Source: Multifurca ochricompacta
Lineage: Eukaryota > Basidiomycota > Agaricomycetes > Russulales > Russulaceae
DNA length: 64,000 bases
Direction of reading: 5' to 3'
NCBI GenBank assembly: GCA_022496185.1
Contig: WTXG01000081.1
Location: forward strand, 1-64,000
Program-made: the position numbers and the translations under genes
In this document: piece after piece, positions 52,881 through 64,000 of the stretch
How the letters are laid out: each line of letters begins with the position of its first letter
Position numbering within the stretch: position 1 is the first letter of the stretch
The notes under the pieces: generated by a model
Told to the model about the DNA's origin: nothing
The model's database searches: none
What the model saw: only the letters and a program-made list of their open reading frames with translations

Positions 52881-53600
52881 GGGTCTGGGGGTCACTTCTT
52901 TTAACTGTCCTTGGGTGCTTCTGGATGTCGGGCATGGAACTCCGAGATAAGGACTGGGGCAAAGATATTCCCAGCTGGCTCCCACGAGTTGTCAGATTCT
53001 GGGAATCCTTTCCACTTGACTAGGTAATGTAGTTTGCGCCCTCAGCCTTTACGTAGTGAGTCTAGAATCTGCTCCACTTCCCATTCCACCTCTCCATCAA
53101 TTAATTCAGGGGGGGTCTTGGGAAGTTTTCTCCATGCAGGGACATCTCTTTGTAAGGTGTCAGGAGCCAGGTGTGGAAGACTGAATGGATCCTCCACGTT
53201 GATGGAAGTTCAAGTTCATATGATACATCTGACAGCTTCCTTGTTATCTTGAAAGGTCTGTGACGTTGGGGTGCTAATTTGGCTGTTGGGTGTGACGTGT
53301 GAATATTCTTCCCTTCCAGCCATATGAGGTCATTGGTCTGATAAGGTGTGAACTGCGAGGGCTTCTCTGACAGGGTCTTTTGCACCTTTAGGAGATTCTC
53401 ATTGGCCGATTTCCTGATCTCCTCCCATTGGCTGATACACTGTGTCATGGATGGGACGTTAGTGGGCTTATCAGTCCAGGTGGTCCATGGTGTCCATCCC
53501 ATGATAAGGGAGAATGGGGTTGCTTTAGTGGTGTTGTTGGGCCAAGAATTATGCACAAATTCCGCAGTTGCCAACCAGTCTGCCCAGTCATCCTGTCATC
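52881..53600 (-). pseudogene. pol: Gypsy-A4 integrase C-terminus and chromodomain
   Basis: The frame 53574-53101 reads FVHNSWPNNTTKATPFSLIMG, GPY/H2C2-distal integrase motifs and LTPYKE, then shifts in a C run near 53110. The chromodomain follows (LHYLVKWKGFPESDNSWEP) and ends with a stop upstream of ORF3. Confidence 0.8.
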
Positions 53601-53601
53601 C

Positions 53602-54179
53602 TGTTACGTCCGGTGCGAGACGTTCTGCATGACTTGTGCGACAGCTTCGTACGTTTGTTCAGATAAGAGATCAATAAGACCTCTTGGAGTGTGAGTGGAT
53701 GAGTCAAAGTCAATGGGGCTGTTCCCGAGTGACAATGTTGAGTGGAAAGTGCCAAAAGCACTGAGACGATCGAGTCAGAGGTTTCAAGGGGAAGTCCAGA
53801 AGACAAACACCGATGTATTCAATAAGTTGAGTCTGAGGTCTACAATGTAGTTACAGTGAGCTTATATACATAATCGAGTGGGCATCTATAGATAAGATAA
53901 CGGAGTCAGGTGGGCCCGAATATACGAAAGCGGAGGGCGTAAAGCCTGGCTTCTGATAGGGAATTAAGTAAGTGTCTGGTCATAAAGATAAGGGATAAGA
54001 GATAAGAGTCCAAACACGAGTACAGTAACGTAAACATAGACAAAGGCAGTCACGGGGAAGGGGCAGGGCACATGAGGGATCCCACGATGGAGACGTGATC
54101 TGATAGTGTAAAGTAGGTGGCAAGGAGGGGTCATTGTTAGGTAGGAGAAAGAAAATCAGAAGAGACGGGGTTCGTAACA
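53602..54179 (-). repeat. Gypsy-A2 3' LTR
   Basis: This 578 bp LTR reads, on the minus strand, from TGTTACGAACCC to GGACGTAACA, with the TATATAA box and AGACTCGACTT start sequence of the family. The purine tract lies at 54180-54200. Confidence 0.93.
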
Positions 54180-54210
54180 TCACCCCCTCTTCTGGTTCTA
54201 GCAGACCCGG

Positions 54211-55493
54211 CTAGAAACAACTCGTACCGTCATCATCCTGTATCAACTCCAAGTAATCATCGGCTACATTATGATCATCCATTGTATAATTCTCCTTGTC
54301 TGAGTCCTGCAGACATTGGTGGGTACGAAGGAACCCATATGGACCGCGCTGACCACATAGGTGGCACATGTCATGGATCGGGCAGTCCAACTCGCGGTGC
54401 CCTGAGTTGTGGCGGAGGCACTTGCCACACCACCCCGACGGATTGACAATCGTTGGGGCAACTCCCACACGGCGGAAGATGCAGAACCGGCTCCAATGGA
54501 GGTTGCTGCGACAATGCCAACACCACTTGCGGTTCTGGGGGCAGTTCCAGCTGATGTGATACTTGCTATCGCATCGCCAGCATGTCTCTCCACGAGGGTT
54601 CTCATGCATACGCGGCATTTCGAATCGGTTTGGTATCAGCCTCGGGGCAGCCCCTAATGACCGTGGGGGAGGGGTCGTGCATATGTGTCAGCGTACCGTT
54701 CGGCGATTGTCTGATAGGCATCCCCTATCTCCAGCCTCTTCCTAATCTCCACCAGCTCCTGCTCGACTTGGAACATCCCATTCGTCAGCCTTGCCATCAT
54801 CTTCGCGTGTTCTTTGTACTGTTTATTAAGCGTTGTGCGCAATGTCAAATTCTTCCGCAGTCTCATCACCTCGGCTTCGAGACGCGGAAGGCGCATATCG
54901 TTGAGCACCTCATCGATGGCAAAGGCACGGGAGTCTTCAGCAGCCAGATGTCCAAGCTGCTCATCAGTCAAGGTGTGGTGAAGACGTCCTGTATACCTTT
55001 CTTCTAAATAGACCGGGGCCCCATAGACAGGGCCATCTTTCTTCATGCATCCGGCGACATCCATTCCTCCATTGGTATAGAATATATACTTGGCGATGGC
55101 GGCAGTTCTGTCGGCCATCGTGATCTCGAGGGGGAAGTAGGTCGAGGAGTTGGGGTTGTTAGTGAAAAATGGGAACTCTGGTACCTCGTCATCCAATTCC
55201 ATGCCAAGCAAGTCATTTGGATGCGGTTCTTCACTGTGTTCGAAATCATCATTCGGGTTGGGGGACTGGTTTTTGACCTGGGCCTCGGCAGCTTCGTAGT
55301 CAATCGGGGAGGAGGGACGTGTGGAGGGATGAGCGGAAGGGAAGTTCTCAACCACTACGGTAGTGGCGGTGAAGGCATCGATGGCAGCGTTGGCAGCGAC
55401 AAAGGACATGATGGATTGGATAGTGTTAGAACGTTGCTGGGAGAGCATGTACTGAGGAAATGGATGGGGCTTTGGGGCGTTTCTTTTAAGCAT
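54211..55493 (-). pseudogene. ORF3 of Gypsy-A2 (one frameshift)
   Basis: The ATG (55493) again overlaps the pol stop as ATGCTTAA. Coiled coil (QYKEHAKMMARLTNGMFQ) and zinc knuckles (CWRCDSKYHISWNC, CWHCRSNLHWSRFC, and CX2C variants) are conserved with A1. The frame is broken at about 54660 by one base lost in a C run, at a different place from the break in A1. Ends at TAG 54213-54211. Confidence 0.82.
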
Positions 55494-58400
55494 TTCTAGG
55501 CGCTTCTGGATGCTGAACATGGAACTCCAGATAAGGGTCGGAGCAGAGATATCCCCGGCGGGTTCCCACGAATTGTCAGAGTCTGGGAATCCCTTCCACT
55601 TGATCAGGTAATGCAGTTTGCGCCCTCGGCCTTGTCGCTTGGAGTCTAGAATGCGCTCCACTTCCCATTCTTCTTCGCCATCGATAAGGTCAGGCGGGGG
55701 TCTTGGGAAGTTCTCTCCATGAATGGAGGTTTCCTTGTAAGGGGTCAGAAGCTTGGCATGGAAGACTGGATGGATCTTCCATTTTGGCGGCAACTGCAAC
55801 TCGTAAGAGACATCTGACAGCTTCCTTGTGACCTGGAAGGGTCCGTGACGTCGGGGCGCTAGCTTGGCCGAGGGGTGTGACGTGTGAATATTCCTACCCT
55901 CAAGCCATACCCAGTCATTGGTCCGATAAGGTGTGAATGTGCTTGGCTGCGCTGTCAGAAGCTGTTGCACCTTCACCAGGTTTTCATTGGCTGATTGACG
56001 CAGCTCTTCCCATTGGCCTATCCGTTCAGTTACGGATGGGACATTGATGGGTTTATCTGTCCAGGTGGTGCGTGGGGTCCAGCCCATGATAAGGGAAAAG
56101 GGGTGGATTTTGTCATTCCATTGGGCCATGAGTTATGAGCGAATTCTGCCGTTGAGAGCCATTCTGCCCAGTCGTCCTGCCTGCCATTGCACCAAAACCG
56201 GAGATACTGTTCCAGCCATTGGTTCGTCCGTTCGGACTGTCCGTCTGTCTGTGGATGGTATGCGGTTGAGATGTTCTGTTGATATCTAGCATCTTGCACA
56301 AGGCCCTCGCGAACGCCGATGTAAAACGGGTATCTCGGTCAGAGATAATCCTTTTGGGGAGTCCATAATGTCGGTATACATGATTCAGGTACAGTTTCGC
56401 CACTCCTTTGGCCATGATAGTTTCGTTACAGGGAGGGAATGAAGAGGGCCGCTTTGGAGCAATCATGATCGGTGACTGTAAGGATAGTGTCGAAACCTTG
56501 TGATTTGGGCAGCTTGACAATGAAGTCCATGGCAATGGTCTGGAAAGGAGTCAATGTAGTGGGAGTAATGGGGAGCATTGGCGGGATTTCGGGTGTGTGT
56601 TTACTTTGTTTGCTTGACAAGATGCGCACCCTTGTACATAGCTCTCGATGTCCTTTTTCATATTGGGCCACCAATAGTCCTCTTGGTCAAGGCGTAGGTG
56701 TTGGCGATGCCCGGATGGCCAGCGGAGGGGAGGTCGTGATGAAAATGGATCACCCCCCTCTTAATGTTGTCACCACTGGTGACAATGAGTCGATCCCCGT
56801 CTTTCCACCAAAGACCACTAACTTTCTTCAAATTGTGCGCATCGGCCCATGAAAGGCACAGGTCTTGGTTCATATTCTGGGAAACTTGCGCCCAAAGGTC
56901 CATGTCATGGAGACTGACGATGGCCGTCTTGGCAAATACTTCCTCTGGGAGGACAGTGATGTCGTTATTGTCGTCCTCCCCTGTATGCATGTCTGGTCTG
57001 CGCGATAATGCATCTGCTCTAGCTTCTGACTCCCAGCAATGTGTCTCAGCGTGAAATTGTATTCTTCCAATTCCAAGACCTCTCGTGCCACACGTCGACT
57101 GATTTTATGGGGTTCTTTCCAGTATAACAAGTTGGAATGATCAGTATAGATGATGGTCTTGTGGGGGGTTCCTGCCAAGTAGGGTCGCCAGTGTCGTAGT
57201 GCCTTGACGATGGCTAAAAGCTCTCTGTCCCAGATGTCGTAGTTTCTTTGGCTGGGGAGAAGGTTTCGGAGTAGTATGCCACTGGGTGAAGCACTTGTGC
57301 GGCATCTCTCTGGTATAATACTGCCCCGTTCGCAAAGTGTGAGGCGTCCACTTCTACTTCGAAGGGGTGGCTCAGATCTGGTTGGATAAGTACTGGTTCT
57401 GAGCCGACGAGGTCCCTAATCTGTTCAAATGCCTGCGCTGTGTGGCATCCCAATGCCATGGTACATCCTTTTTCAGTAGGTCGTTCAGTGGTCGTGCTAT
57501 GCCTGAAAATCCCTTGACAAATCGTCAGTAAAAGTTACAGAATCCAATGAACGATCGGACATCCTTGACGCAGGTCGGCACGGGCCACTCCCGGATCCCT
57601 GCACTTTCACGGGATCCATACGCACTTGTCCTCCTTCCAAGATGACCCCTAGATACTCAACGCTCCGTTGTTCGAAGGAGCATTTGGCAGGTTTAAGGTA
57701 GAGATCATGTTCATGCAGTATATCCAATACCTGATGTACACGACGTCGGTGGTGGTCCAAATCATCTGAGGTGGCTACTAGGATGTCGTCCATGTAGACC
57801 ACTACTTCTCCTGTGAGAATGAGATCGTGGAAGATGTGGTTCATCATAGACTGGAACGTTGCCGGTGAGTTCGTGAGACCAAAGAACATAACATTGGGTT
57901 CGAACAACCCTTGATTTGTTTTGAACGCTGCCTTGCACTGGTCACCTTCCTTGATTCTGACATTATTGTAACCCCATTGCACGTCCATCTTCGAGAAGAG
58001 GGATTTATCCCTCATAGTGTCAATGAGTTCGGAGATGAGCGGCAGGGGGTAGGCATTCTTCATGGTGTATGTGTTGATTTGCCGGTAATCCTGAACCGGT
58101 CGCAGCTTGCCGTCCTTCTTTTTGATGAAGAAGAAGGGTGAGGCATACTGCGATTTGGATGGGCGAATATACCCCTTTGCCAAATGCTCTTCAAGGAACT
58201 CTGTCAGTGCCACCTGCTCGGACTGGGACAGCGGATAGATTTTGCAATCTATTGCTGTTGGCGTATCAGGGAGTAGGTCTATGGCGTGGTCCCATGGTCT
58301 GGAAGGTGGAAAACGCTGGGATTCTTCTTCAGAGAACACCTTCCAATGCCGATGGTAGACACTCGGCACTATGTCGCTGTATGTCTTTTCTGTCTGCCCT

Positions 58401-58963
58401 TGTATTGCCTTTTGGGCTAACTCTGATGCTTTAGTGGCATAACAATGACCTGGGTCTTCCTCTCCTGTATTCGTGACTTTCACTGTCGGATGTCTGACTG
58501 TATAGTCATAGCCTATGGACGTAATGATAGTGGGATATGATTCTTTGTCCATTGTCGCATCCGCCCAGTTGATCTTGGGTTCGAATGCGGCGAGCCATGG
58601 ATACCCTAGGATAAGGTCTTCATCTCCTAGATCCGTAATCAGGAAACGAATGTTCTTCGTAGCCTCTCCAACCTGGACCTTCAAGTCCGTGTAGTGAGTG
58701 ATTTTTCCGGCGTGGTTGGCCGTCCCGTCAATATTCCAAATGTTCTTTTCTTGGGGAAGTGCCAGCCGTCCCAAACCCATTGTTTTAATTAGTCGTGGGT
58801 GAATAAAATTGTCCGTGGCTCCAGAATCCACTAAAATGTCTCGATCGGCCGTCCTCTGTGTAGTTTCAAAGTGGACTGGTATTTTCAATGATTTGAATCG
58901 ACTAGCGTACACAGAGGTAACATGGAGTGCTCGTGCCCAGGCCGATGGGTTTGAGCCTAACAA
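55486..58963 (-). pseudogene. pol: Gypsy-A2 pol
   Basis: Protease and RT are open from 58963 to about 57600 (VDSGAT, YMDDILV). A one-base loss near 57600 shifts the frame. RNase H and integrase follow in pieces with further changes near 57250, 57030, 56650 and 56110. A one-base loss near 55530 puts the chromodomain in frame with ORF3. At each place Gypsy-A1 has the intact reading. Confidence 0.9.
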
Positions 58964-60118
58964 AAATCCTTCTTCGCAAACGCCTTCTCTACTAGTATGG
59001 CGCGTACTTCCTCACTTCCTTCATCATGTTGGCCCATATGTCCTGAGCCTTCTCTTCTTTTGACCGTTATCCACGACAGGGGGGTTGTTCGAAACAGGAT
59101 GTTCTGGCGCCACAGTGGCGACGGCGACTCGTGCCCCCTTCTTGGGACAGTCCCGGGACATATGTCCCAGTGCTCTGCATCGGAAGCAGCGTCCTTCCTT
59201 CATTAGCGTCTGCCGCTCATCATCTGTAAGTGCCACCCGAGCTCGGGCCGATCCGCAGAGGTATCCATAGCATTTGGATCCCTCTGGCCATGTGGCGCGG
59301 GCTTTACTCCGAAGCTGCCTTCCACTGGTCTCGGGTTTTTCCTTTTTTGGTGTCAACTCCAAACCTTGTCTGGAAGTCAAGGTAGTCTTGTTGCTGCCTC
59401 CGAGCAGCGTCAACCCAAGTATCCCAGTTGTGAGGGTGATGAAACTGAATGATATTTTTGACCAGGGGGTTGGGCAAACCTTGCGAAAAGAGGTCTAGTT
59501 GCCTCTTCGTCAGTGTCATAGCCGGCCCTGTTGGCTAGACTTCTGAACTTGGCGACGTATGCGTCAAGTTCTCCCTTCTCCATTCTGAGGGACTTTAGCT
59601 CCCGGGCTGCCTTCTGCTTGGCCTGCCCATCCGTGAAGGCATCTTTAAACCGCTCAGCGATGGTCTCCCAAAGACCTTCGCTAGTGGTACGATGCCCACT
59701 TTCGACTTGTTCATTCAGCCATTCCAGCTGTTCCATGGTCCAGTCGTCAACCGCATCCCCCCGAATCAGGGAAAGGAACAGATTGGCTCGTTGAAATGGA
59801 TTGACAATCTGTGGGACGTCATGGTTGAAGTTTTTAAAGGTTGTGAACTCCAACATGAATTTTTTGCTTTGTGAGCGGTCCCCAGTGAACGTTTGGGGAA
59901 GCACTCCTGATAATTGTCCGGACAGGGGAGGAATGTTTGGTGGTGCCGCCACTGGGGCTGGTGGGGCGGGGTCTGGAAGCTGGGCGGCAATGGTAGACAT
60001 GTTCTGGTAAAACGGGGTGACAGTGTTGGTGGATTGTATAGAGATCTGGGGAGTTGTCAAAGCAGGGGCTCTGAATGTGACAACTTCGGGTGCAACTGGG
60101 GCTGTAGACAACGCTAAT
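58957..60118 (-). pseudogene. gag: Gypsy-A2 gag, 5'-truncated
   Basis: The capsid region (FTGDRSQSKKFMLEFTTF..) and zinc knuckle (CFRCRALGHMSRDC) are conserved; one base is lost near 59490. The frameshift heptamer GGATTTT precedes the stop (58969-58963). About the first 110 codons are missing because Gypsy-A3 inserted at 60119/60120. Confidence 0.88.
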
Positions 60119-60119
60119 A

Positions 60120-60712
60120 TGTTACGACCCCTGCCTAGCAACCCAGTTTTCTTTACTCTCCCCAACGACGACCCTTCTCTTCCACCTACTCTCCACTTCT
60201 TGATTACGTCCCCTTCCTGGGACCCATCACGTGCGCTGCTCCCTTCCCCGTGACCGCCTTTGACCTTGTTGATGTTACTGTACTTATGTTTGGCTTTCTT
60301 ATCTCTTATCTCTTATCCCTTATCTCTATGACCGGACACTTACTTAATTCCCTATCAGAAGCCAGGCTTTACGCCCTCCGCCTTCGTATATTTGGGCCCA
60401 CATGACTCCGTCTTATCTTATCATTAGACGCTCACCCAATTACGTATATAAGTCCACTGTAGCTACCTTGTAGACCTCAGACTCGACTTATTGAATACAT
60501 CGGTGCTTGTCTTCTGGACTTCCCTTTGAACGCTCTGACTCGATCGTCTCAAGTACTTCTGGTACTCCCCGCTCAACATTGTCATAGAGTACAGCCTCTT
60601 TGACTTTGGCTCCTCCCGTCTTTACTCCAAGGGACCCCATTGGCCCCTTATCTGATACACGAACGAACGCTGTCACACAAGTCGTGTGGAACGTCCCGCA
60701 CCGGACGTAACA
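60120..60712 (+). repeat. Gypsy-A3 5' LTR and self-priming site
   Basis: The 593 bp LTR runs TGTTACGACCCC to GGACGTAACA. TATATAA is at 60445-60451 and AGACTCGACTT at 60479-60489, again 34 nt apart. The complementary AAGTCGAGTCT follows the LTR at 60715-60725. Confidence 0.93.
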
Positions 60713-60734
60713 TCAAGTCGAGTCTCCTCCCAAC

Positions 60735-62251
60735 GTGGCTTCTTCCAGCCGAAGCCAGACCTTGTTCAAAGAAGAGCTCATTGAACGAAGAGAAGAGAAT
60801 AATCTTTCACAACAGACACTTGGCTCTGCCGTCTGGAAAGACTTTGAATCCGAGTTTGGATACTACGTCTATCACGACGGAAGATACCAACCGGTAGAAT
60901 ACGACGACGAAAAGAGAGTCTGGTATCGTATCCGATATTCGGAGAGTAAACATTCGTGGGTCACTACCGCTCCCGCTCCACCAGAATTTGGGCTCGGACC
61001 GTGGAGAGAAAACCCACCTGCGATTGTCACCGACTCAGAGCCAGAAGAATACATTGACGAAAGTAGTGAAGACGCACCAGTATTAGCATTGTCTACGCCC
61101 CTGGTTGCACCAGCAGTCGCCACGATCAGAGCACCTGCCTTGACGACTCCTCAGATATCGATACAGTCCACCGACACCATCATCCCATTCTACCAAAATA
61201 TGTCGACCATCGCTGCCCAACTCCCTGACCCCGCTCCGCCCCCGCCTCCACCTCCCCCTGCTATTCCGAACATCCCTCCACCCTCGGGACGTCTCTCCGG
61301 GATTCTGCCTCAGACCTTCACGGGAGATCGCTCCCAAAGCAAGAAGTTTATGCTGGAGTTCACCACATTTAAAAACTTCAATCATGATGTTGCCCAAATC
61401 GTCAACCCTTTTCAACGCGCCAACCTCTTCCTCTCACTCATTAGGGGTGACGCAGTCGACGACTGGACAATGGAACAGCTTGAGTGGCTGAATGAGCAGG
61501 TGGAGAGTGGCCGCCGCACTACCAGTGAAGGCCTTTGGGAGACCATAGCCCAGAGGTTCAAGGACGCGTTCACTGATGGGCAAGCGAAGCAAAAGGCGGC
61601 TAGGGAACTGAAGTCCCTGCGGATGGAGAAAGGAGAACTCGATGCCTATGTGGCAAAATTCCGAAGCCTGGCGAATCGAGCAGGCTATGATACAGACGAA
61701 GAAGCAACCTTGGACCTCTTCTCCCAAGGATTGCCGAACCCACTTGTCAAAAACATTATCCAGTTCCACCACCCGCACGACTGGGACGAGTGGGTTGATG
61801 CTGCCCGGCGCCAGCAGCAGGATACTTGGACTTCCAAACCCGATTTGGAGTCGACACGAAGAAAGGGAAGACTCGAGAGCAGTGGAAGACAGCGTTTGGG
61901 GTCAAGCCAACGCATGCTACCCAAAGAGATCCCAATGCTATGGACACCTCAGCAGATAGAATCAAGGCAAGGGTCACGCTCACAGAGGATGAACGACAAA
62001 CGTTGATGAAAGAAGGGCGGTGTTTCCGCTGTAAAGGACAAGGACATATGTCCCGAGACTGCCCGAAGAAGGGAGCACGGGTTGCAGCAGCAAACGCTAT
62101 ACCGACTGTCCCTATCAACAATAACCCGCCGGCTGTAGACAAGCGGACCAAGGAAGAAAAGGCCCAGGACATATGGGCAAACATGATGAAGGAGAGTGAG
62201 GAAGTGCGGGCTATTCTTGTCGAGAAAGCGTTCGCGAAAAAGGATTTTTGA
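60735..62251 (+). pseudogene. gag: Gypsy-A3 gag (one frameshift)
   Basis: This is highly similar to A1 gag, again opening with GTGGCTTC instead of ATG. A proline stretch (about 61235-61260) precedes the capsid region. One base is lost near 61823; the zinc knuckle (CFRCKGQGHMSRDC) lies in the second frame. The heptamer GGATTTT (62242-62248) is followed at once by TGA. Confidence 0.88.
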
Positions 62252-64000
62252 TAAGCTCTACCCCATCGGCCTGGGCGCGAGCACTCCATGTTACCTCTGT
62301 GTATACTAGTCGATTCAAATCATTGAAAATACCAGTACATTTCGAAACTACACAGAGGACGGCCGACCGAGACATTTTAGTGGACTCTGGAGCCACGGAT
62401 AACTTCATCAGCCCACGAATGGTTAAAACCTTAGGACTTGGGATGCAGGCACTTCCCACAGAAAAGAATATCTGGAATATTGACGGGACAGCCAATCGCG
62501 CTGGGAAAATCACACACTATACCGACCTGAATGTCCAAGTTGGAGAACAAACGAAAGTTATCCGTTTCCTAATTACCAACTTAGGAGACGAAGACCTTAT
62601 CTTGGGATATCCATGGCTTGCTGCATTCGAACCTAAAATCAATTGGACAGACGCGACCATGGACAAAGAATTCTACCCCACTATCATCACGTCAATTGGG
62701 TATGATTATGCAGTCAGACATAGAGAAGTAAAAACCACGGATACAAGCGAGGAGGACCTAGGTCGCTGTTATGCAACCAAGGCATCAGAACTAGCCCAAA
62801 AGGCAGTACAAGGACAGACAGAAAGGACTTACAGCGACGTAGTACCGCATGTTATCATCGGCATTGGAAGGTATTCTCTGAAGAGGAATCACAGCGGTTC
62901 CCACCCTCCAGACCATGGGATCATGCCATAGATCTACTCCCCAACACGCCGGCAGCGATAGATTGCAAAATCTACCCTCTGTCCCAGTCGGAACAAGTAG
63001 CGTTAACGGAGTTCCTCGAAGAGCATTTGGCAAAAGGATATATTCGCCCATCCAAGTCACAGTACGCCTCACCCTTCTTCTTCATCAAAAAGAAGGACGG
63101 CAAGCTACGACCGGTCCAGGACTATCGACGAATCAATGCTTACACTGTGAAAAACGCCTACCCTCTGCCACTTATCTCTGAACTCATTGATACCATGAGG
63201 GACAAGTCCCTCTTCTCCAAGATGGACGTACGGTGGGGCTACAACAACGTCAGGATTAAAGAAGGCGACCAGTGCAAGGCCGCTTTCAAGACAAATCAAG
63301 GGTTGTTCGAACCGAACGTCATGTTCTTTGGTCTCACGAATTCACCGGCAACATTCCAATCCATGATGAATCACATCTTCCGCGACCTTATTCTCACCGG
63401 CGAAGTGGTGGTTTACATGGATGACATTCTAGTAGCCACCCCAGATGACTTAGATCATCATCGAGAGCGTGTACACCAGGTACTGGACATACTACGAGAA
63501 CACGACCTATATCTTAAACCAGCCAAGTGCTCCTTCGAGCAACGAAGCGTCGAATACCTGGGAGTCATTTTGAAAGAAGGACAAGTGCGCATGGACCCCG
63601 TTAAAGTACAAGGGATCCGGGAGTGGCCCGTGCCGACCTGCATCAAGGACGTCCGGTCATTCATCGGATTCTGTAACTTCTATCGGCGCTTCGTCAAGGG
63701 ATTTTCAGGCATTGCACGACCTTTGAACGATCTGTTAAAGAAGGATATGCCATGGCAGTGGGACACAGTACAGCAGCAGGCCTTCGAACAAATTAGGGAT
63801 CTCATCGGCTCAGAACCAGTACTCATCCAACCAGATCTGAGCCGTCCCTTTGAGCTAGAAGTAGATGCCTCTCACTTCGCCAATGGAGCAGTGCTGTACC
63901 AGAAAGATACCACGCAAATACTTCACCCAGTGGCCTATTATTCCGAAACTTTCTCACCAGCTGAACGAAACTATGACATCTGGGATAGAGAACTCCTAGC
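62248..64000 (+). pseudogene. pol: Gypsy-A3 pol, partial (protease, RT, start of RNase H)
   Basis: The protease part (VDSGATDNF) is open to about 62855, where one T is lost from a run. From there the frame is open to the window end with RT (YMDDILV at about 63414) and RNase H (ELEVDASHFANG at about 63853). Confidence 0.9.

Larger units (their letters stand above)
50951..53601 (-). mobile_element. Gypsy-A4, truncated and diverged Gypsy-A relative
   Basis: Read on the minus strand: end of integrase (53574-53101), chromodomain, ORF3 (about 52880-51799, resuming 51287), then a partial 3' LTR (TGTTACAACCTC at about 51208 down to 50951). Both outer borders are broken: at 53601 by Gypsy-A2, and at 50951 next to the TA of T3. 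It is more diverged from A1 than A2 or A3 are. Confidence 0.8.
53602..60119 (-). mobile_element. Gypsy-A2, minus strand, 5' end interrupted by Gypsy-A3
   Basis: The 3' LTR (53602-54179), purine tract, ORF3, pol and most of gag are present. The gag N-terminus and 5' LTR are cut off at 60119 by Gypsy-A3 and may resume beyond the window. The coding region has several one-base losses. Confidence 0.92.
60120..64000 (+). mobile_element. Gypsy-A3, 5' part (runs off the window)
   Basis: The LTR, self-priming site, gag and pol up to RNase H are present. The target is the gag of Gypsy-A2; the expected TSD is TAATA (60115-60119), whose partner lies outside the window. Confidence 0.92.

Noticed and set aside
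52181..53023. A long plus-strand frame opposite Gypsy-A4
   Set aside because: It is the antisense shadow of ORF3 and the chromodomain, which read correctly on the minus strand.

Overview
The window looks like a retrotransposon-rich stretch of a filamentous fungus, most likely a basidiomycete (Agaricomycetes). That placement is an inference from short 65-86 bp introns with CTRAY branch sites, Tf1/sushi-type chromoviruses, CpG-type mutational decay and the element families present. I can support only one cellular gene: the 5' part of a SAM-dependent methyltransferase at 1-730 on the minus strand. From 731 to about 4365 no gene is recognisable.

From 4366 to the end nearly everything is transposon. 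Matching target-site duplications (TSDs) let most of the nesting be resolved. (1) A Tc1/mariner-like fold-back element (5433-22377, TA/TA) holds a solo copia LTR (5692-6209) and a gypsy chromovirus, Gypsy-B (6520-22361, TSD GTTTT). Gypsy-B was hit in its gag by a second chromovirus, Gypsy-A1 (10121-17583, TSD AATAG). (2) A degenerate copia-type LTR (22526-49326) was split by Copia-B (22725-49287, TSD AGAAG). Copia-B in turn holds Copia-A3 (24119-34945, TSD GGAAC), a GC-rich hAT-type MITE (35861-36364, TSD GGAAGGGG), a Tc1 fold-back (38273-39882, TA) and a copia LTR (39898-46957, TSD TTAAA) that was itself split by Copia-A2 (40068-46609, TSD TAGTA). Copia-A3 contains Copia-A1 (25343-31887, minus strand), a 1.27 kb hAT-type element with a minisatellite (32510-33783, TSD ATCAAAGC), and a 222 bp TG..CA element carrying a tRNA-like Pol III promoter (34373-34594, TSD CAGTA). 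(3) Another Tc1 fold-back lies at 49329-50948. (4) Three more Gypsy-A copies follow: a fragment A4 (50951-53601) with a solo copia LTR (51288-51798, TSD TCCAG), A2 (53602-60119, minus), and A3 (60120 past the window end, plus), which is inserted in the gag of A2.

Gypsy-A has LTR, self-priming site, gag, a -1 frameshift site, pol with a chromodomain, a third ORF with a coiled coil and zinc knuckles, polypurine tract and LTR. In A1 gag and pol are open and only ORF3 is broken. Copia-A and Copia-B share a half-tRNA-iMet primer site, a long structured leader, an intron-like segment inside the LTR, a gag-pol reading frame and a small ORF overlapping the pol stop. Points most worth attention are the Gypsy-A ORF3, the LTR-resident intron, the tRNA-promoter mini-LTR element and the giant Tc1 hairpins.
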